Shown here one piece after another: positions 1 to 12,205 of a stretch of DNA of 64,000 bases. This stretch comes from Camarhynchus parvulus (Eukaryota; Chordata; Aves; Passeriformes; Thraupidae). The position numbers and the translations under genes were made by a program. The stretch is from contig NC_044601.1 in assembly GCF_901933205.1 (NCBI RefSeq), forward strand, positions 45,729,376-45,793,375. The letters run 5' to 3'. The notes under the pieces were generated by a model, which was given only the letters and a program-made list of their open reading frames with translations, did not search any database and was not told the origin of the DNA. Position 1 is the stretch's first letter. Every line of letters begins with the position of its first letter.

Positions 1-2891
1 TAGGGGATTTAGTTGTTTGAGGAGATTCTGCAGAGTTAAAAGAAAAAAAATACAAAACCAAACTAAAGGATCTGTAAGAGATTGATGTTGACAGCTCCTC
101 TACAGATAATAAACATGTTTAAAAGGCTTGGAACAAAGGATTTTAAGAAATGCAGAATGCCATGTAAACAAAGCTCAATGTGCTCAACAGAAATGGCAAT
201 GGTAAATGAAAGAAAGTTCAAAGTAGCATTTTGAAAAAGCCATATTTAGGGTGAAAATAGATATTTCAGGGTGAAAATAGTAAAACCGTAGACAAAGAAA
301 AGGTGTAGAGGAGAGAACAGCTCAGTTACCTGCTTTTCAGAGTTGTTTGGAAATTAACAATGGCAAAAGCAAGGTGGGCATGATTCAGTGGAATCCCTTT
401 TCCACTTGATAGGAGTTCAGTTCACCTTACTTGAAAATGTCATGCAAGACTGTAAAATGGAGACTTTCCAGCTGGCGTTTATGCAAAGCTGTTGTCCTAA
501 TGAGAAAATGTGAACGGCTGAACAATAATGTCATAGACCTGCAAATCTAACAGAACACAGTCCTAGAGAAGAAATAAACAACTCTTGGATCAAAGACTTC
601 ATAGATCACCTTCACTGGAGGAATAAGTAAAAATTTATTAGTTGCTTTCTTTTCCTATTTTTTTTTTGAAGCCAGCTCAAAATAAGTATAGAGTTTAGTG
701 TCAACTTAAATTACATCTACAGTTTTCTGACAGATTCATTTGCTTTTTGAGGTTTATGTCTAACACACTGACAGTTTCTAATCAATAGGACACAATTCCC
801 TTTGAGAGTTATTAAAATATACCTTGTATTTAAATGCAATAAAAAGCATGACTGAACATGCCTCTGTTCCTCATAACACATAAATACCACATCTGGCCCA
901 TAAAAAACATGCATTATACAAAAGTTGTATGAATGCCAGATACATATTATTACATGGAACTGTTTTATCCATCTAGCCTAATTTCCAGATGTTTTATTAT
1001 TTGTAGACAAGAGTATTGTCAAAACTGTTGTTCCAAGTCCATTTATTTCAAGAGGGCAAGAGACAGGGATAGCAAGTTAAGCTACAGGAAATGTTTGTGA
1101 TACAGTTAATGGCAAATCATATGACTGAATCATCAGTGCTATCATGTTTAAAGAAATGCACTTAAAAATTCAAATTCAGACTAAGATTTCACTTGACGGC
1201 ATTTTAAATATGCACTTACTTATTCTTCCAGCAGTAAATGGCACATAATTGTAGGTAATATTTACAAAAGACAGAGCAAGAAACTAATAAAAATGAAATG
1301 GAAACCATTAGTACAAAAATTGCTGGTAACTGTAACCATACCCAACAACATATCAAGCAGTTAGCTAAAATTTTTGAAGACATTGAAAACTAGTATCTTT
1401 TGATTCCTCCAATTTGGAATTGGGCTGTGGGATTCTTCTTGGGTTGGGGAGGGTGTTGGTTTGTGGGGTTTTTTTAATCTCTAAGGAACAGAAATACATT
1501 ATCAAATATATTTGTTAATGTATTAGGGTGACAGTTCTCAAAGAACCATATGGCATCTGAAAAGCTTGTTTGAGTTCTTCACAAAAGCCAGGTTTCTAGT
1601 GCAATAGTTAAAGTATGAGGTAGGGAAGGGGATGAAAAGGCAGGTAGGTGAGCATATGAAGGAAAAGCAGCAGACACTATGTCATAAAAATGGTGTTTCA
1701 CCAAGATGTCTGAAGAGACAGGACACAAAAGACTTTAAGCACAGCAAAGTAGAAATGAAGAATTGTAAGAATGCCACTAAAAAAGAGTTACTAACACAGG
1801 GGTTGGGCAGTAACCACTAGTTTCCTTGTAATGAAAGTACATTTTATTAAATGCAGGGCTTGGTTTAATGAAATACAAGATATACAGACATGTGAAGGTT
1901 ACCAAGTGAAAACACACATTTTTAGAATAATTGATATATCAGTGTGACACTTCTGATTTCATCCTTGAAAACAAACAAAAAAGCAACAATCTTAGAATGA
2001 CTACAGCAAATATACTTCACAATCCTATTCAAAATGTACAGATCTCCTAACTTATCTTTTCTAAAATGTAACATTAACCCCAGGGTCTTTTCTGTCCTAT
2101 AATATATCCTATACTGGCACTGAAAACCTCAAAGTTCCTCTGCTCAATTCATTGTGAGTTCTGTTTCAAATTACCTACTACTTCTCACATCAAGCCTTCT
2201 TTTTTTTGTAAGTCCTAAGCAGGAGCACAGCCATTAAAAAAAAAACACAGACATTTCAGGTGAAGGGAGGCAGACCTAATAGGGCCTCAGAAAAACCTGG
2301 AGGCCACAGTCTAGGGTGGACTTCATAGTTAATGATTAATTTGTTTATGTCTCTTCAAATTTACTAAACACCAATATTTAAAACAGGGTTATAGCTATAT
2401 CCTCAAAAAAACCATAAAAAAACTAAATTTTTTTAAAATACATAATGGTTGGGAGGGTATAATTCATTTCAGTCCTTTGAATACCCTGACCCTGTAAGTT
2501 GTTTTTTCCTGAAACCTAACAAAGACTACAAAAAAACCCCAAGGTTTTAGACAGCACTAAAAGATGGGAAAACATTCATCTTCTGCCCATAAAAAATATG
2601 ATGGTTGATCCACCATCACTGATAATTTGTCAGAAGTTGAGCTACGATGATGATCAATAATTTACCCTACTTCTCAAGTTAAGACCTGTCCTGCTGCAGC
2701 CATCAGTTTTATTCTCTAAAGACAGCTCCAGTGACTTTCGGATTGGTTAGCATTCTGGGTGTAGTGCATTAGCAGGCCCCCTAAACCACTCAGAAAACTT
2801 GGGGCTTAGTGTACTGCCAACTACAAGACTAGGACATTTAGAATTACAGATTGAGTAGCACAGCACATCAGATTATCCTTGGTAAACACAA

Positions 2892-2929
2892 AGCTGGCTA
2901 TTCACTTGCCTTGCTGTGAATAGCCAGCT
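2892..2929. repeat. Perfect 14-bp inverted repeat (hairpin)
   Basis: The arms 2892-2905 (AGCTGGCTATTCAC) and 2916-2929 are exact reverse complements separated by 10 bases. I see no flanking transposon features. It could be the core of an old palindromic element or simply a chance-plus-drift structure. Confidence 0.8.
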
Positions 2930-3257
2930 GAATGGGTTTTCAGTGTAGTTTCAGACCAAAGACTCCTTACATCCCATGTCTAAAGGTTTGTGTATAATGA
3001 TTGAGATAGCTGTGACAAGACTAAGGAGGTAATTAATATTTCTCACTGTATGTATTAGCCTAATTGCCATGCATTTCTCTTAGAAACTCTTTGTTCTTTT
3101 ATTGTAAAGAGAAAGCAATCTGGACCAAGAGCATATCTGATACTGCTTGTACAATGGATTGCTCAAGGAAGACAGAGTACACAGAAATATGTGTATGAAC
3201 ACCAGCAAGAAGAGAGAAACAATGCACTTGTGCAATACTGGAAGGAAAATAACCTGT

Positions 3258-3297
3258 ACATTCCCTGTAATGTCTCTTGGAACATTACAGGGAATGT
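3258..3297. repeat. Perfect 16-bp inverted repeat (hairpin)
   Basis: The arms 3258-3273 (ACATTCCCTGTAATGT) and 3282-3297 are exact reverse complements with an 8-base loop. An uninterrupted 16-bp stem with a tight loop is unlikely by chance in AT-rich intergenic DNA. It is too short and too perfect to look like a normal microRNA precursor. Confidence 0.85.
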
Positions 3298-4520
3298 TGG
3301 AAAAATAAATTAATTATTCCTTTTTGGATCCCACAAAGAAGGCCTGGTTAAATCAATCTTGGGATTCTGCATGACTCCTGCTATTGAAAATAAAAACTAC
3401 TCCGACTACCTACACTGCTAAATATCCTGACACCTCTAGGGATCAAATATGTCACTTAGAACATGTCTATAATGTATCCAACAGAATGAAATTAAAATTG
3501 ACTGATTACAGCAGTATAAACACATAACAGAAAAAATTCAAAACAAGCAGCTTGTTACACACATTTATGTTGCACATTTATGCTCAAATTATTTTTTTCT
3601 CCAAAGCTAAGAAGACAAAGATAATAAATACTACTAGTACTGTTTGTTAGGAGGTCAACAAACACTTTGCAAAGGGGACACTGCTTTCTAAATGTAACAT
3701 GTTAGCCAAAACTACACTAACCAAGTCAGAGACAGAACAATCACAAGCTAAATTATAACAGATGCAAATTTTATGGCAGGTAGAATTGGCCTCATCCTCA
3801 CCCTTTAGAGTAATGCATTCACCTGTATCTACTATCAGTTTTTATTGAAAGCATCTGCAAGCTCTCACTGCAACACTATTGTCCAGGACAAAAACAAGTG
3901 TTGTTAAAAACAAACCAGTACCTTCAAAGTGTTCCCCTCTGGAGATTTCTAATATACTGTTACCTATATTACTGTCTAAAACATAGGGTATTCCTTTCAC
4001 AGTTCTCATGAAGTCCAAGGAAAAAAAGATATACATATATATTTGATTTTCTGGTCTAGAAAATGCATCTTCCTTGTATGTACTCTGGGTCCTGTTTGCA
4101 TACATGTTGTAATCCTAACACATGTTCTTGTTTCATTTTATAAGGACCAGTGGAAGAGTTTGTATGCACTGACTTCTTTACTGCTCCATAAAGCATGACT
4201 CTTCTGTAATCAAAGTTCATGTTAAAAATTAAATGAGCCTAAGGAGGATAATTTATATCTCCTTCCTCCATATTTCCCCATCCATGCCATCTGCATCAAG
4301 AATAGTGTACTTGACACTGCAAAAAAAAAAGGGTTGGATTATTTTCTTCTTGACAGACTGCATGCAGCTTGCTGCTCTTTGGGATCATAATGCTGTATGA
4401 AAATAATTTTAAAAAATCAGTAACAAGTTGTCAGCAGTGAACAATGCACCAGATCTAGTTTGGCAATATACTAGTTCACACTACTGGTCAGCAACACTAT
4501 CTGACCTTTTGGACGTAAAA

Positions 4521-5835
4521 ATCACAAATCACAGGATCAGAGAGTAGTTTGGGCTGGAAGGGTCCTCAAAGATCATCTAGTTCCACACCCTCTGCCACAG
4601 GCAGGGACACCTACAACTAGACCAGGTTGCCCAGAGCTCCATCCAACACTTCCAAGGATGCAGCATTCACAACTTGTCCAGACAACCTGTCTAGTGTCTC
4701 AGCACCCTTATAGTGAAGGATTTATTTCTAATGTCTAATCTAAACCTAGCCTCTCTTGATGCTGGCTATTTACAGACAGGGGGGCTATTTACAGACACGA
4801 ACGAGACAGGGCTGCTGTCGAACGTGTCTTGAGCTGTTTTATTTTTCAGCATCAGTCTCATTACATGATTATGACAATGAGAAGATGCCAGCATCTTGCA
4901 GCTTTCCCAAAACCCTCTAATTTTGTAGATTTCCACATCTCTCATCTTACAGCTATTCCCTCTTGTCCTATCACTACATGCCCTTGTAAAAATTCCCTCT
5001 TTATATCTCTTGTCAGCCCCCTTTATGTACTGGATGGTGTTCTAAGGTATCCCAAGAGCCTTCTCTTTTCCAGGCCGAACAACCCCAACTCTCTCAGTTT
5101 GTCTTACCAAGGAGAGGTGTTCCTGGTTTGTGATCATCTCCATGGCCCACATCTGGACTAACTCCAACAAGGCCATGCGTTTTTTATGCTGGAGGCCCCA
5201 GTGCTCCAGGTGGGGTCTCAGCAGAGCAGAGCAGAGGGGCAGAATCCCCTCCCTGGCCCTGCTGCCCACACTGCTCTGGATGCAGCCCAGGACACGTGTG
5301 GCTCTCTGGGCTGGGAGTGCCCATGGCTGGCTCATGTCCAGCCTCTCACCCACCAGCACCCCCAAGTCTTTTGACTCAAATCTATTATCAGTTCATTCTC
5401 TACACCATTTCCTCCTCTCTCCTGTGCTTGGGATTACGAGATGTAGGACCTTGTATTTGACCTTGTTGAACTTCATAAGATTTACATGGACCCAGCTCTC
5501 AAGACTAACAAGGTCTCTCTGGACGGCATCCCTGCCCTGCAATACATCAACTGCACCACACACACAGCTTGGTTGGCAGCCTTGCTGAGATTGCACTCAA
5601 TCCCATTGTCTGTGTCACCAACAAATATTTTAAACAGGGAGAGTCACAATACTAGTCCCTGAGGAATTCTATGCATCACTGGTCTGCACTTGGACATTGA
5701 ACCATAGGCTGCAACCCTTTGAGTCTGACCATCCAGCCAATTCTTCATCCACCAAGTGACCCACCCATTCAATCTATTTCTCCCCAGTTTAGAGACAAAG
5801 GTCATATAGGACAGAGTCCTTTACAATAGGAGGAG
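4521..5835 (-). mobile_element. CR1 LINE fragment, reverse orientation
   Basis: The low-coordinate end has the CR1 3' tail in reverse complement (CACAGGATCAGAGAG... then the GGCTGGAAGGGTCCTC-type block). Moving right come the 3' UTR and then degraded reverse transcriptase C-terminus on the minus strand; residues like NLMKFNKVKYKVLHL at about 5460 are typical of CR1 ORF2. The copy is broken by stops and is 5'-truncated near 5835. Between about 4758 and 4950 the CR1 order is interrupted by unrelated sequence (see separate entry). Confidence 0.9.
4758..4950. mobile_element. Unidentified insertion nested inside the CR1 copy
   Basis: CR1-like sequence stops near 4757 and resumes near 4950 (TCTTACAGCTATTCCCTC-like block). 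In between lies non-CR1 sequence. It starts with a 16-bp imperfect tandem (GGCTATTTACAGACA twice, 4764-4797). It also contains GATGCTGG at 4758-4765 and its exact inverse CCAGCATC at 4888-4895. The inner part has a TTTTATTTTTCAGCATC stretch. This may be a small non-autonomous element or LTR scrap. I cannot name the family, and the right boundary is approximate. Confidence 0.5.
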
Positions 5836-7295
5836 CTACACAAGCACCTCGTTCTTGGAGCACCTCTTCCTTTTACCTTTTACTAACCCTTTTCTTGCTA
5901 GGCAATCTCACTGCCCTTGAGCTAGAACTTGATGTATGGGATTTTATCTCAATAGAAACATTGGAGCACTGAGTGACACATGCACTCTTTTTTGTTCTTC
6001 TCTTTTGCCCTCCTACAAAACTTACTTCTCTTTCAGGACAACATAACCGCAGGCATAGCTTTGTTCCATGTCCAGATCAGCTTTACTAAACCCTACCTAC
6101 CCCAGCACACAGCAGTGAAGCTGTAGGGTCCCTCTGTTCAGCTGCAGCAGAGAGAAGCACAGCATGGCCAGGTGACATAGAGCAGATGAACCTCGCTTGA
6201 ACTACCCAAGGTGAACAGAAGACAATATCATTAGGTTACTGTTGCTAGAAACTTTTTTGTCATACAAATTTCCCACATTAATCAGTGCATATTCTTAATT
6301 TTAGTGTGTAGCATAGATTACTGCAGCTGGCACTAAGCCAAAGCAACACAGCTGAAGGGGTACTAGCAGGAAAGGACTTCTGCACAGAATGGATTAACAG
6401 CAGCACCAGATGAGGTCAGCTTCAGTCTTACCTGGCCAAGCTCAAATGCCCTATGGATGAAACACCACAGCCTCTCCAGAGAGCTTGTTTCAGTGCTGCA
6501 CTGAAGAAGTTACCAACCAGCCTGTTCTGATGCGCAGGGCACTGCAGTTAATGAGCTTTCTGTTAGTCCAATCCTTAACTTTCTCAAAAACTCTCTGAAG
6601 TTGTACCTGCAAGCATGTCACCCTTTCTGACTAAACTGTACTGTCCATAACTTGGATATTTCACAGCAGACCAACGGGTCTCCACTTGAAAACACAGTTT
6701 GTGTTTGTTTAGTGGGGACTTAGTTTTCAGAGTACAATTAGGAGAAAAAGATGAAAACTTTTCCAAGGCCACAGCAGTTAAATTCATTCTAAGTTTAACA
6801 TTTTCAGTGACAGCAAGACAGAAACAAAACAAAATCTGCTCTGGTCCTGAAAAATAATAATTTTATTTCTTGGCTCTCCAAACATAGCTGATTACACTTT
6901 ATATTTTTTTGCCACTGGAAAGTTCTTCTAGTGTCCCTAAAAATGGGACAGACTTACCCCTGTACACAGGGGGTACAGAAAAATAGGGGTTCCTATTTTC
7001 CTGTACTCTGTTATCACTATATTTGAATGTTAAATACACAGAATACAAGTAGTTGTTAAGTAGGCATCTGATTTGCATGGATTTCTTCAATGACAAAATG
7101 CAGTAATATTTATTTTGCCATATAAGCACAGCATGGAGAAACTCAGCAAAAAACTATGCGCATGGAATCCTGGGATGGTTTGTAATCCGCCAACAAGATG
7201 CACAGAAGAGACCAATTGTTGTTGCCATCACGCCTGTAGTTACACTTTCAGGGCGAAGGCCCCAGGAATGCGAGACACCGGTGCAGTGAGAGCAT

Positions 7296-7310
7296 AGCAC
7301 CACCTGCTGG
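7296..7310 (-). promoter_or_regulatory. Candidate CTCF-binding motif
   Basis: Read on the minus strand the sequence is CCAGCAGGTGGTGCT. This matches the CCASYAGRKGGCRSY CTCF core at 14 of 15 positions, with T for C at position 12. It lies in a locally GC-richer 200-bp patch between the gene desert and HEXB. It is only a motif match; occupancy is unknown. Confidence 0.4.
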
Positions 7311-7599
7311 TGAACACCTGGCTTCAGAAGGGAGGAAAGGATTTTGTCATCTTTCCCCATAAATAGTTAGATAATCAATCAATCAATCAAACAAACCTCT
7401 CTGTATAGACTCTATCCTCTTTGATTATTAAAGAAATATCCAACATATAAAACTTGCAAGGGCTCTGCACCTCAGATATTTTGTGGACACTCAAAGAAAG
7501 AAAAAAAAAATCAACCAAAAAAACTGAGTACATATTAAAGGAGGGCATAGAGTAGGTTTCAGGTAGTCTGTATCTTCCAAGAACCTCAGTCAATGGGGA

Positions 7600-7790
7600 A
7601 ATGAAGAGAGTGATGTGGCCAGGAACTCAGGATAAAAAGGGGGCTGTGTCCCCCAACAATTTGAGAGGTCCTAGGGGAACGCCCCATGGTCTCTCCCTTT
7701 ATATAAAGTTCTATAAAGTGAATAAAGTTACTGAACTCCTCTGTTTCCTTTCTGGACATAAATCTCTGGTGTTGTCAATTTTTCCACACA
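7600..7790 (+). mobile_element. Endogenous retrovirus LTR fragment (probable solo LTR 3' part)
   Basis: In order there is a TATA-like GGATAAAAAGG (7630-7640), a short GC-rich stretch, a CCCTTTATATAAAG block, then AATAAAGTTACTGAACTC (7721 on) as the poly(A) signal region. A U5-like end, TGGTGTTGTCAATTTTTCC, is followed by CACACA ending near 7790. This order (TATA, AATAAA, U5 ending in CA) is that of a retroviral LTR. No gag, pol or env remains adjacent. The 5' boundary is uncertain and the subfamily was not identified. Confidence 0.7.
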
Positions 7791-8942
7791 CTTCTAATCC
7801 AGAACAGCTCTATTATGTCCTACTTGACAAACTGTGTCTGCCATGAGGACCAAAGCACTTTGACAAATCAGCAGTTAATGAACAGGCACAAATCATTACT
7901 CAAAAAAGACTGTACAAAAGGCTTTATTCAGCCTTTTTCTCCCTCTGATATCACATTGCAATTGCTGCAGACCAAAGAAACAGTGCTGATGAAACCAAAG
8001 ACCCCAGAGCAATCTATTTGCGAGCAGTGGATCTCTATCAGAATAGGAGGCTCCATGAGTCTGAAGTCCCCAAGCCCAGAGGCAGCACTACTCTAGACCT
8101 CACTTTCACAGAATTCCCAGACAGCTGTAAAACAAAAACGACAAATCAACAAAAGACCATGAGGAGTTTTATAGCCACCCAGTAGCCTAGAACCTTTCTG
8201 CATCTGGCATACATCAGCACTTTCTCCCAGCATGTTTTTCACACTTTCTGGGCGCTTAGGCATTGAAGCCACAGACCTGACCCAGTACTAGATTAATTCC
8301 GATTTCTTTCTATCCAAACAGTAGTCAGACAGTAGCACACAATGAGGCTGGCAGCCTAAACCACAATTCCCTTTACAAAAAAATGTGTGTGTATTATATA
8401 CATGTGTCCACAGTTTCTTTCTAGCTGGTTCACCTACTTACAGTAATCATGCATCTGGCATGTGCATCCATTCACAAACTGCCCTTGCTATTGTTTGAAA
8501 TATTTTCAGCCTGTGAGTTTCCTTGAAGTTACATCATTTAAACATCCTGTTTTCATTTGTTCTTATCCCTAATTATGTATGTCAACATCAATACCAACAT
8601 TCCCAGCATGTAGCTCACAGACAGCTCATGCATTATGATCCATTTGGAAACTCTCTTCAGCCAACAAACATACTTAAAGTCAGACAGTTCTAAACCCATA
8701 ATTCAAGCACTCATTGGTCACACACAGGATCTCTAGGCTTGTCAGTGTTTCCAGCCTTCTAGATGTAATTAGTGCCTGGATACTCCCGATATTATAAAAG
8801 ACATCCATAAAAAGATATCTATACAAAGTGGCCAGGATGAAAAAGAACATATGTTTGGAAAAATGTGGACATACAATAACCATACAGAAAACAGTGCGCA
8901 GGCTAGGTTAGGAACTTACAGCGCAGCAAGTGACTCCCTTTT

Positions 8943-9006
8943 AGAAGTTTATTACATTTCCAAACTGCAGCCCCCAACAGAAGTTTATTTCATTTCCAAA
9001 CTGCAG
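8943..9006. repeat. Tandem duplication, 28-bp unit
   Basis: AGAAGTTTATTACATTTCCA... at 8943-8970 is repeated at 8979-9006 with one mismatch, period 36. It appears to be a local duplication of intergenic DNA. Confidence 0.85.
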
Positions 9007-9600
9007 AATCTTCACAATCTTTCCCTATACAAAATTATTGTCAGCAGCTATATGTAATATGAAATTATCATCCTGCTTGATTCAGTCACAACACCTCCTT
9101 GTAGGCAAGACCTTTATCTGAGGTACCCTATGTTATGTACCTAGCGAGTAATCAGCTGCATGGAAAGATTCAATACCATCTGCAAAAGATATGTACTACT
9201 CATATGCTCCACTATCCAGATAGTGGAACAGCAGAACTTACTATAGTCATGGCAAAAAACACTTGTGATCTGTCAGTTTCAGGTAACTTAAGAATTTACC
9301 TTAGCTTGGCAATGCAGCAAATAAAATATCACCTGGTTTCCAAACAATAGGGAAGTCATATTTTTCACTATCAGTGGTGAATGTCTTTTAAAACTTAATG
9401 GATGAACCTTTAACATAGCCCAAAAATGTCTTTGTGAGACACTGATGGGCAATTCCAAGTCAGGTCTCAATTCACACCCTAGTCTACCGGGTAGTAACAT
9501 TCCCATATGTTGACCAGACTACAACAGCCACAAAATATTACTCAATGGTAGTAAGTCACTGTTTCCTCTATGCTGCCTTGCTATTTCTCAAATAAGAAAT

Positions 9601-9669
9601 CAACAGCAGAGACTATATGGTACATTTCTTTAGCGGAGTCAACAGCAGAAACTATATGGAACATTTCTT
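9601..9669. repeat. Tandem duplication, 30-bp unit
   Basis: CAACAGCAGAGACTATATGG... at 9601-9630 recurs at 9640-9669 with two mismatches, period 39. It is a separate event from the duplication at 8943, with unrelated sequence. Confidence 0.85.
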
Positions 9670-12205
9670 GGCACACCAGGAAACACTGCTGAGAGATCTC
9701 CTACCACTTTGTAGTGACTGCTGTAGCCACAGAATAACTGCAAGAACTGAGCTACACAAATGGAAGACCTTCATCCTGTAAAAGTTACTGGTGTGCAGCC
9801 CGATTGCACCATTTTGGTTAAAAAGGTGAACTTTTGAGATTCCTAATGCTCAAAACTGCCTGCATTTTTTAATTTTTTTAGTCCTATTTAACACAGGAAT
9901 GTGTATGAAGGAATCTGTACAATTCTGTTGTAGAAGTCAAGCTCAGCTACATTTACCATGTTTTTTTACTGTAGCAATTTTCTTCCCCCTTTCAGAAATG
10001 ATTAGTCTGCAACTAAATGACACATAACTTTTAGCTTGGGGAATGGAAAACACATCTCTGGTAGAATCAGGGGATTAAAGTTCATGATCAGAACAACTCA
10101 TGATTGCACTTTTCAATTTTTCCACAAAAATACAAAATAGTACTTTAGTACTCATTCAATGGGTATGTGTAACCTTTAAAATCATATAAGTCTTTACAAG
10201 CCTAGATAAGAGTACATTTCCGTTCTAACACAGTTTACAATATAGGCAAAATATCAACAATAAAGAAAGATCAAAGTCCATTCCTCTCAGAAGCACAACA
10301 TCAAACTTACAGAACAGGCTAAGAATAAAGTATGGTGGATTATCACATTCAAGATTTTGAGTTGATACTGGAGCTCTTTTTTTTTTTTTTAAGAGCATGA
10401 AACACACTGATGTCTTCTTTGATTGTGCACAATGCTGGAAACAATTACAGTCCTAGCTCTGCAGTTTCATTGTTCTGCTGTGTTCGGTGGAAATCCCTCT
10501 GAAATCACCTGGTCCCTGAAGAGAACAACTACGACCTGCAGTCTAATACTCTTCAATTCTATGCATCCTGGTTATCCTCTACTGTGAGCTTAGAACCAGT
10601 CCTAAGATGCAACCTAAAACTGGGTTACATCATAACACTTCAAACCTAAGTGTCTGAAAATGTCAATGCAGACTTAGATTGTTTGTGGTAACCAAAGACA
10701 CTACAGCAAGGTTTCCTCAGAAATTTAGGATAGGATGTTTATGTCTGAGTACTCCACTCAGTAACTGTTAAATGCCAGAGGCCAAGATATCAAGTTTCTA
10801 CAATTTTGTCCAGTATACCAGTGGGTAAAAGAAAGAAACTATATTCATGGACTTACACAAGGAAAGACTACCTAATCTCTTTATTCACCACCAAACAATC
10901 TATCCAGAGAAGATAAAAAAGCAAACTTCATTTAATTATTATTTGGTGCACAGATTAAGTATTTTAAAGTGTGATTATGATAAATTATTAGGAGAATATT
11001 TATTAGATGACTAATGAAAAGGCGCACTTCATTGGTATAAAACAGACTTGCTCTACAGAAGATACAGCCACTGAAAACAACTGAAAGAAAAAATACTCAA
11101 TGTGTCTGAGAATTACCTTAGTGGTGGCCAAGCTGGTTAACAGAAGATTTAGTTCAGTATCTTACAGGTCCCCTTCAACTGCAGCTAATTATCCTTCCCC
11201 TCTCCTTCCCTGAGAGCTGATCAAGATATATCAAAGGAAACTATGAAATAACCCATAATTTCTAAGTATGTCTAAAAAGATGAACAGAGATAGGCAGCAG
11301 GAACAGTTGAATCAACACAGTTGAGGAGATAATCACACCAGGCAAAGGAAGATATATAAGGTATATTTAACAGGCAGCTGGAAACCTCAGCCACAGCTTG
11401 AAGAGCATTAAAATTGCCTTTGAGAGCACCAGAAAAGACAGCACTATCATTTCCATGTGTCTCCTAGCACGCAGGGGCAGGAGGATAGGCTTGCAGGTGT
11501 CATGTCCTGTTGTGCCTCTTCAAAATCACCTATTAAAGAGTTCCTTTTACTTATAGCATTACAAGATTAAATAACATTCTGCTATGGATAGCCTGCATCA
11601 AACACTTTCCATTAAGCCTTTCCACTCCACTTACATGGTCAGGGACAGCAAATGGCAAAACTAGCATGTTTTGTGATCCATCCCCTTGAGGATGGCTGAC
11701 CAGCTCTTCAGTTACTGTGCAGCAGACTGCAGATATCAGCTCTGCATCATTCCTGTGGGTTTAATTGGTGCATCAGCCAAAGCAGCAATGGTGACACTTA
11801 AGTGTTTGCATTAAGCATTCAATTAGAAGTAGCATGAAGCCTGAATTCCTCCCCACTGTGACTTCAAGTCTTGAAATGCTTGATTTGCCTTCTTCACAAA
11901 CACTTCAGAACAACTTCTCCAGGTTTGCATTGAGATTGGCCAGAGACTGGGTTTATTCTGTAAAAGGCTAAAACACTTCACTGCAACTCAGACTTCTGCT
12001 TGTTCACCATATAGCTTATAGCACATTCTGTAGAAAGCCTGTGAAAAAGTAGTTTCTGCTGAGACCGAAATTGTTTTGTAGCAGTACAAGAGATGCAGAA
12101 TCTTTGCTTCATGAAAGTGTGGCCTGCATCACACCCTTTCCATACAGAAATTAAGCTGTAGAGCGGTGGTGCCATGTGCAGGACATCATGGTGCTGGCTG
12201 ATGGA

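Larger units (their letters stand above)
1..4520. other. AT-rich intergenic region, no gene recognised
   Basis: This stretch lies upstream of HEXB. In human the next gene on this side is ENC1, but I see no kelch or BTB coding sequence here. Open frames are short (under 90 codons), lack codon bias and have no recognisable protein similarity. The only structure I can support is a 20-bp direct repeat at 242-280 and two perfect hairpins (2892-2929 and 3258-3297), listed separately. Confidence 0.6.
5836..12200. other. Intergenic region upstream of HEXB
   Basis: No exon of a recognisable protein was found on either strand. Open frames are below 100 codons and unconvincing. The stretch contains an LTR fragment (about 7600-7790), a (AATC)n run at 7373-7390, two short tandem duplications (8943-9006, 9601-9669) and a CTCF-like motif at 7296-7310, each listed separately. 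Confidence 0.6.

Noticed and set aside
4829..5596. Overlapping open frames up to 152 codons on both strands
   Set aside because: They lie in a CR1 copy. The only protein similarity is decayed CR1 reverse transcriptase, so no host gene is called.
1..12000. ENC1 or its 3' UTR in the upstream region
   Set aside because: No kelch or BTB coding sequence is visible, and in human ENC1 is transcribed away from HEXB. It probably lies beyond the window.
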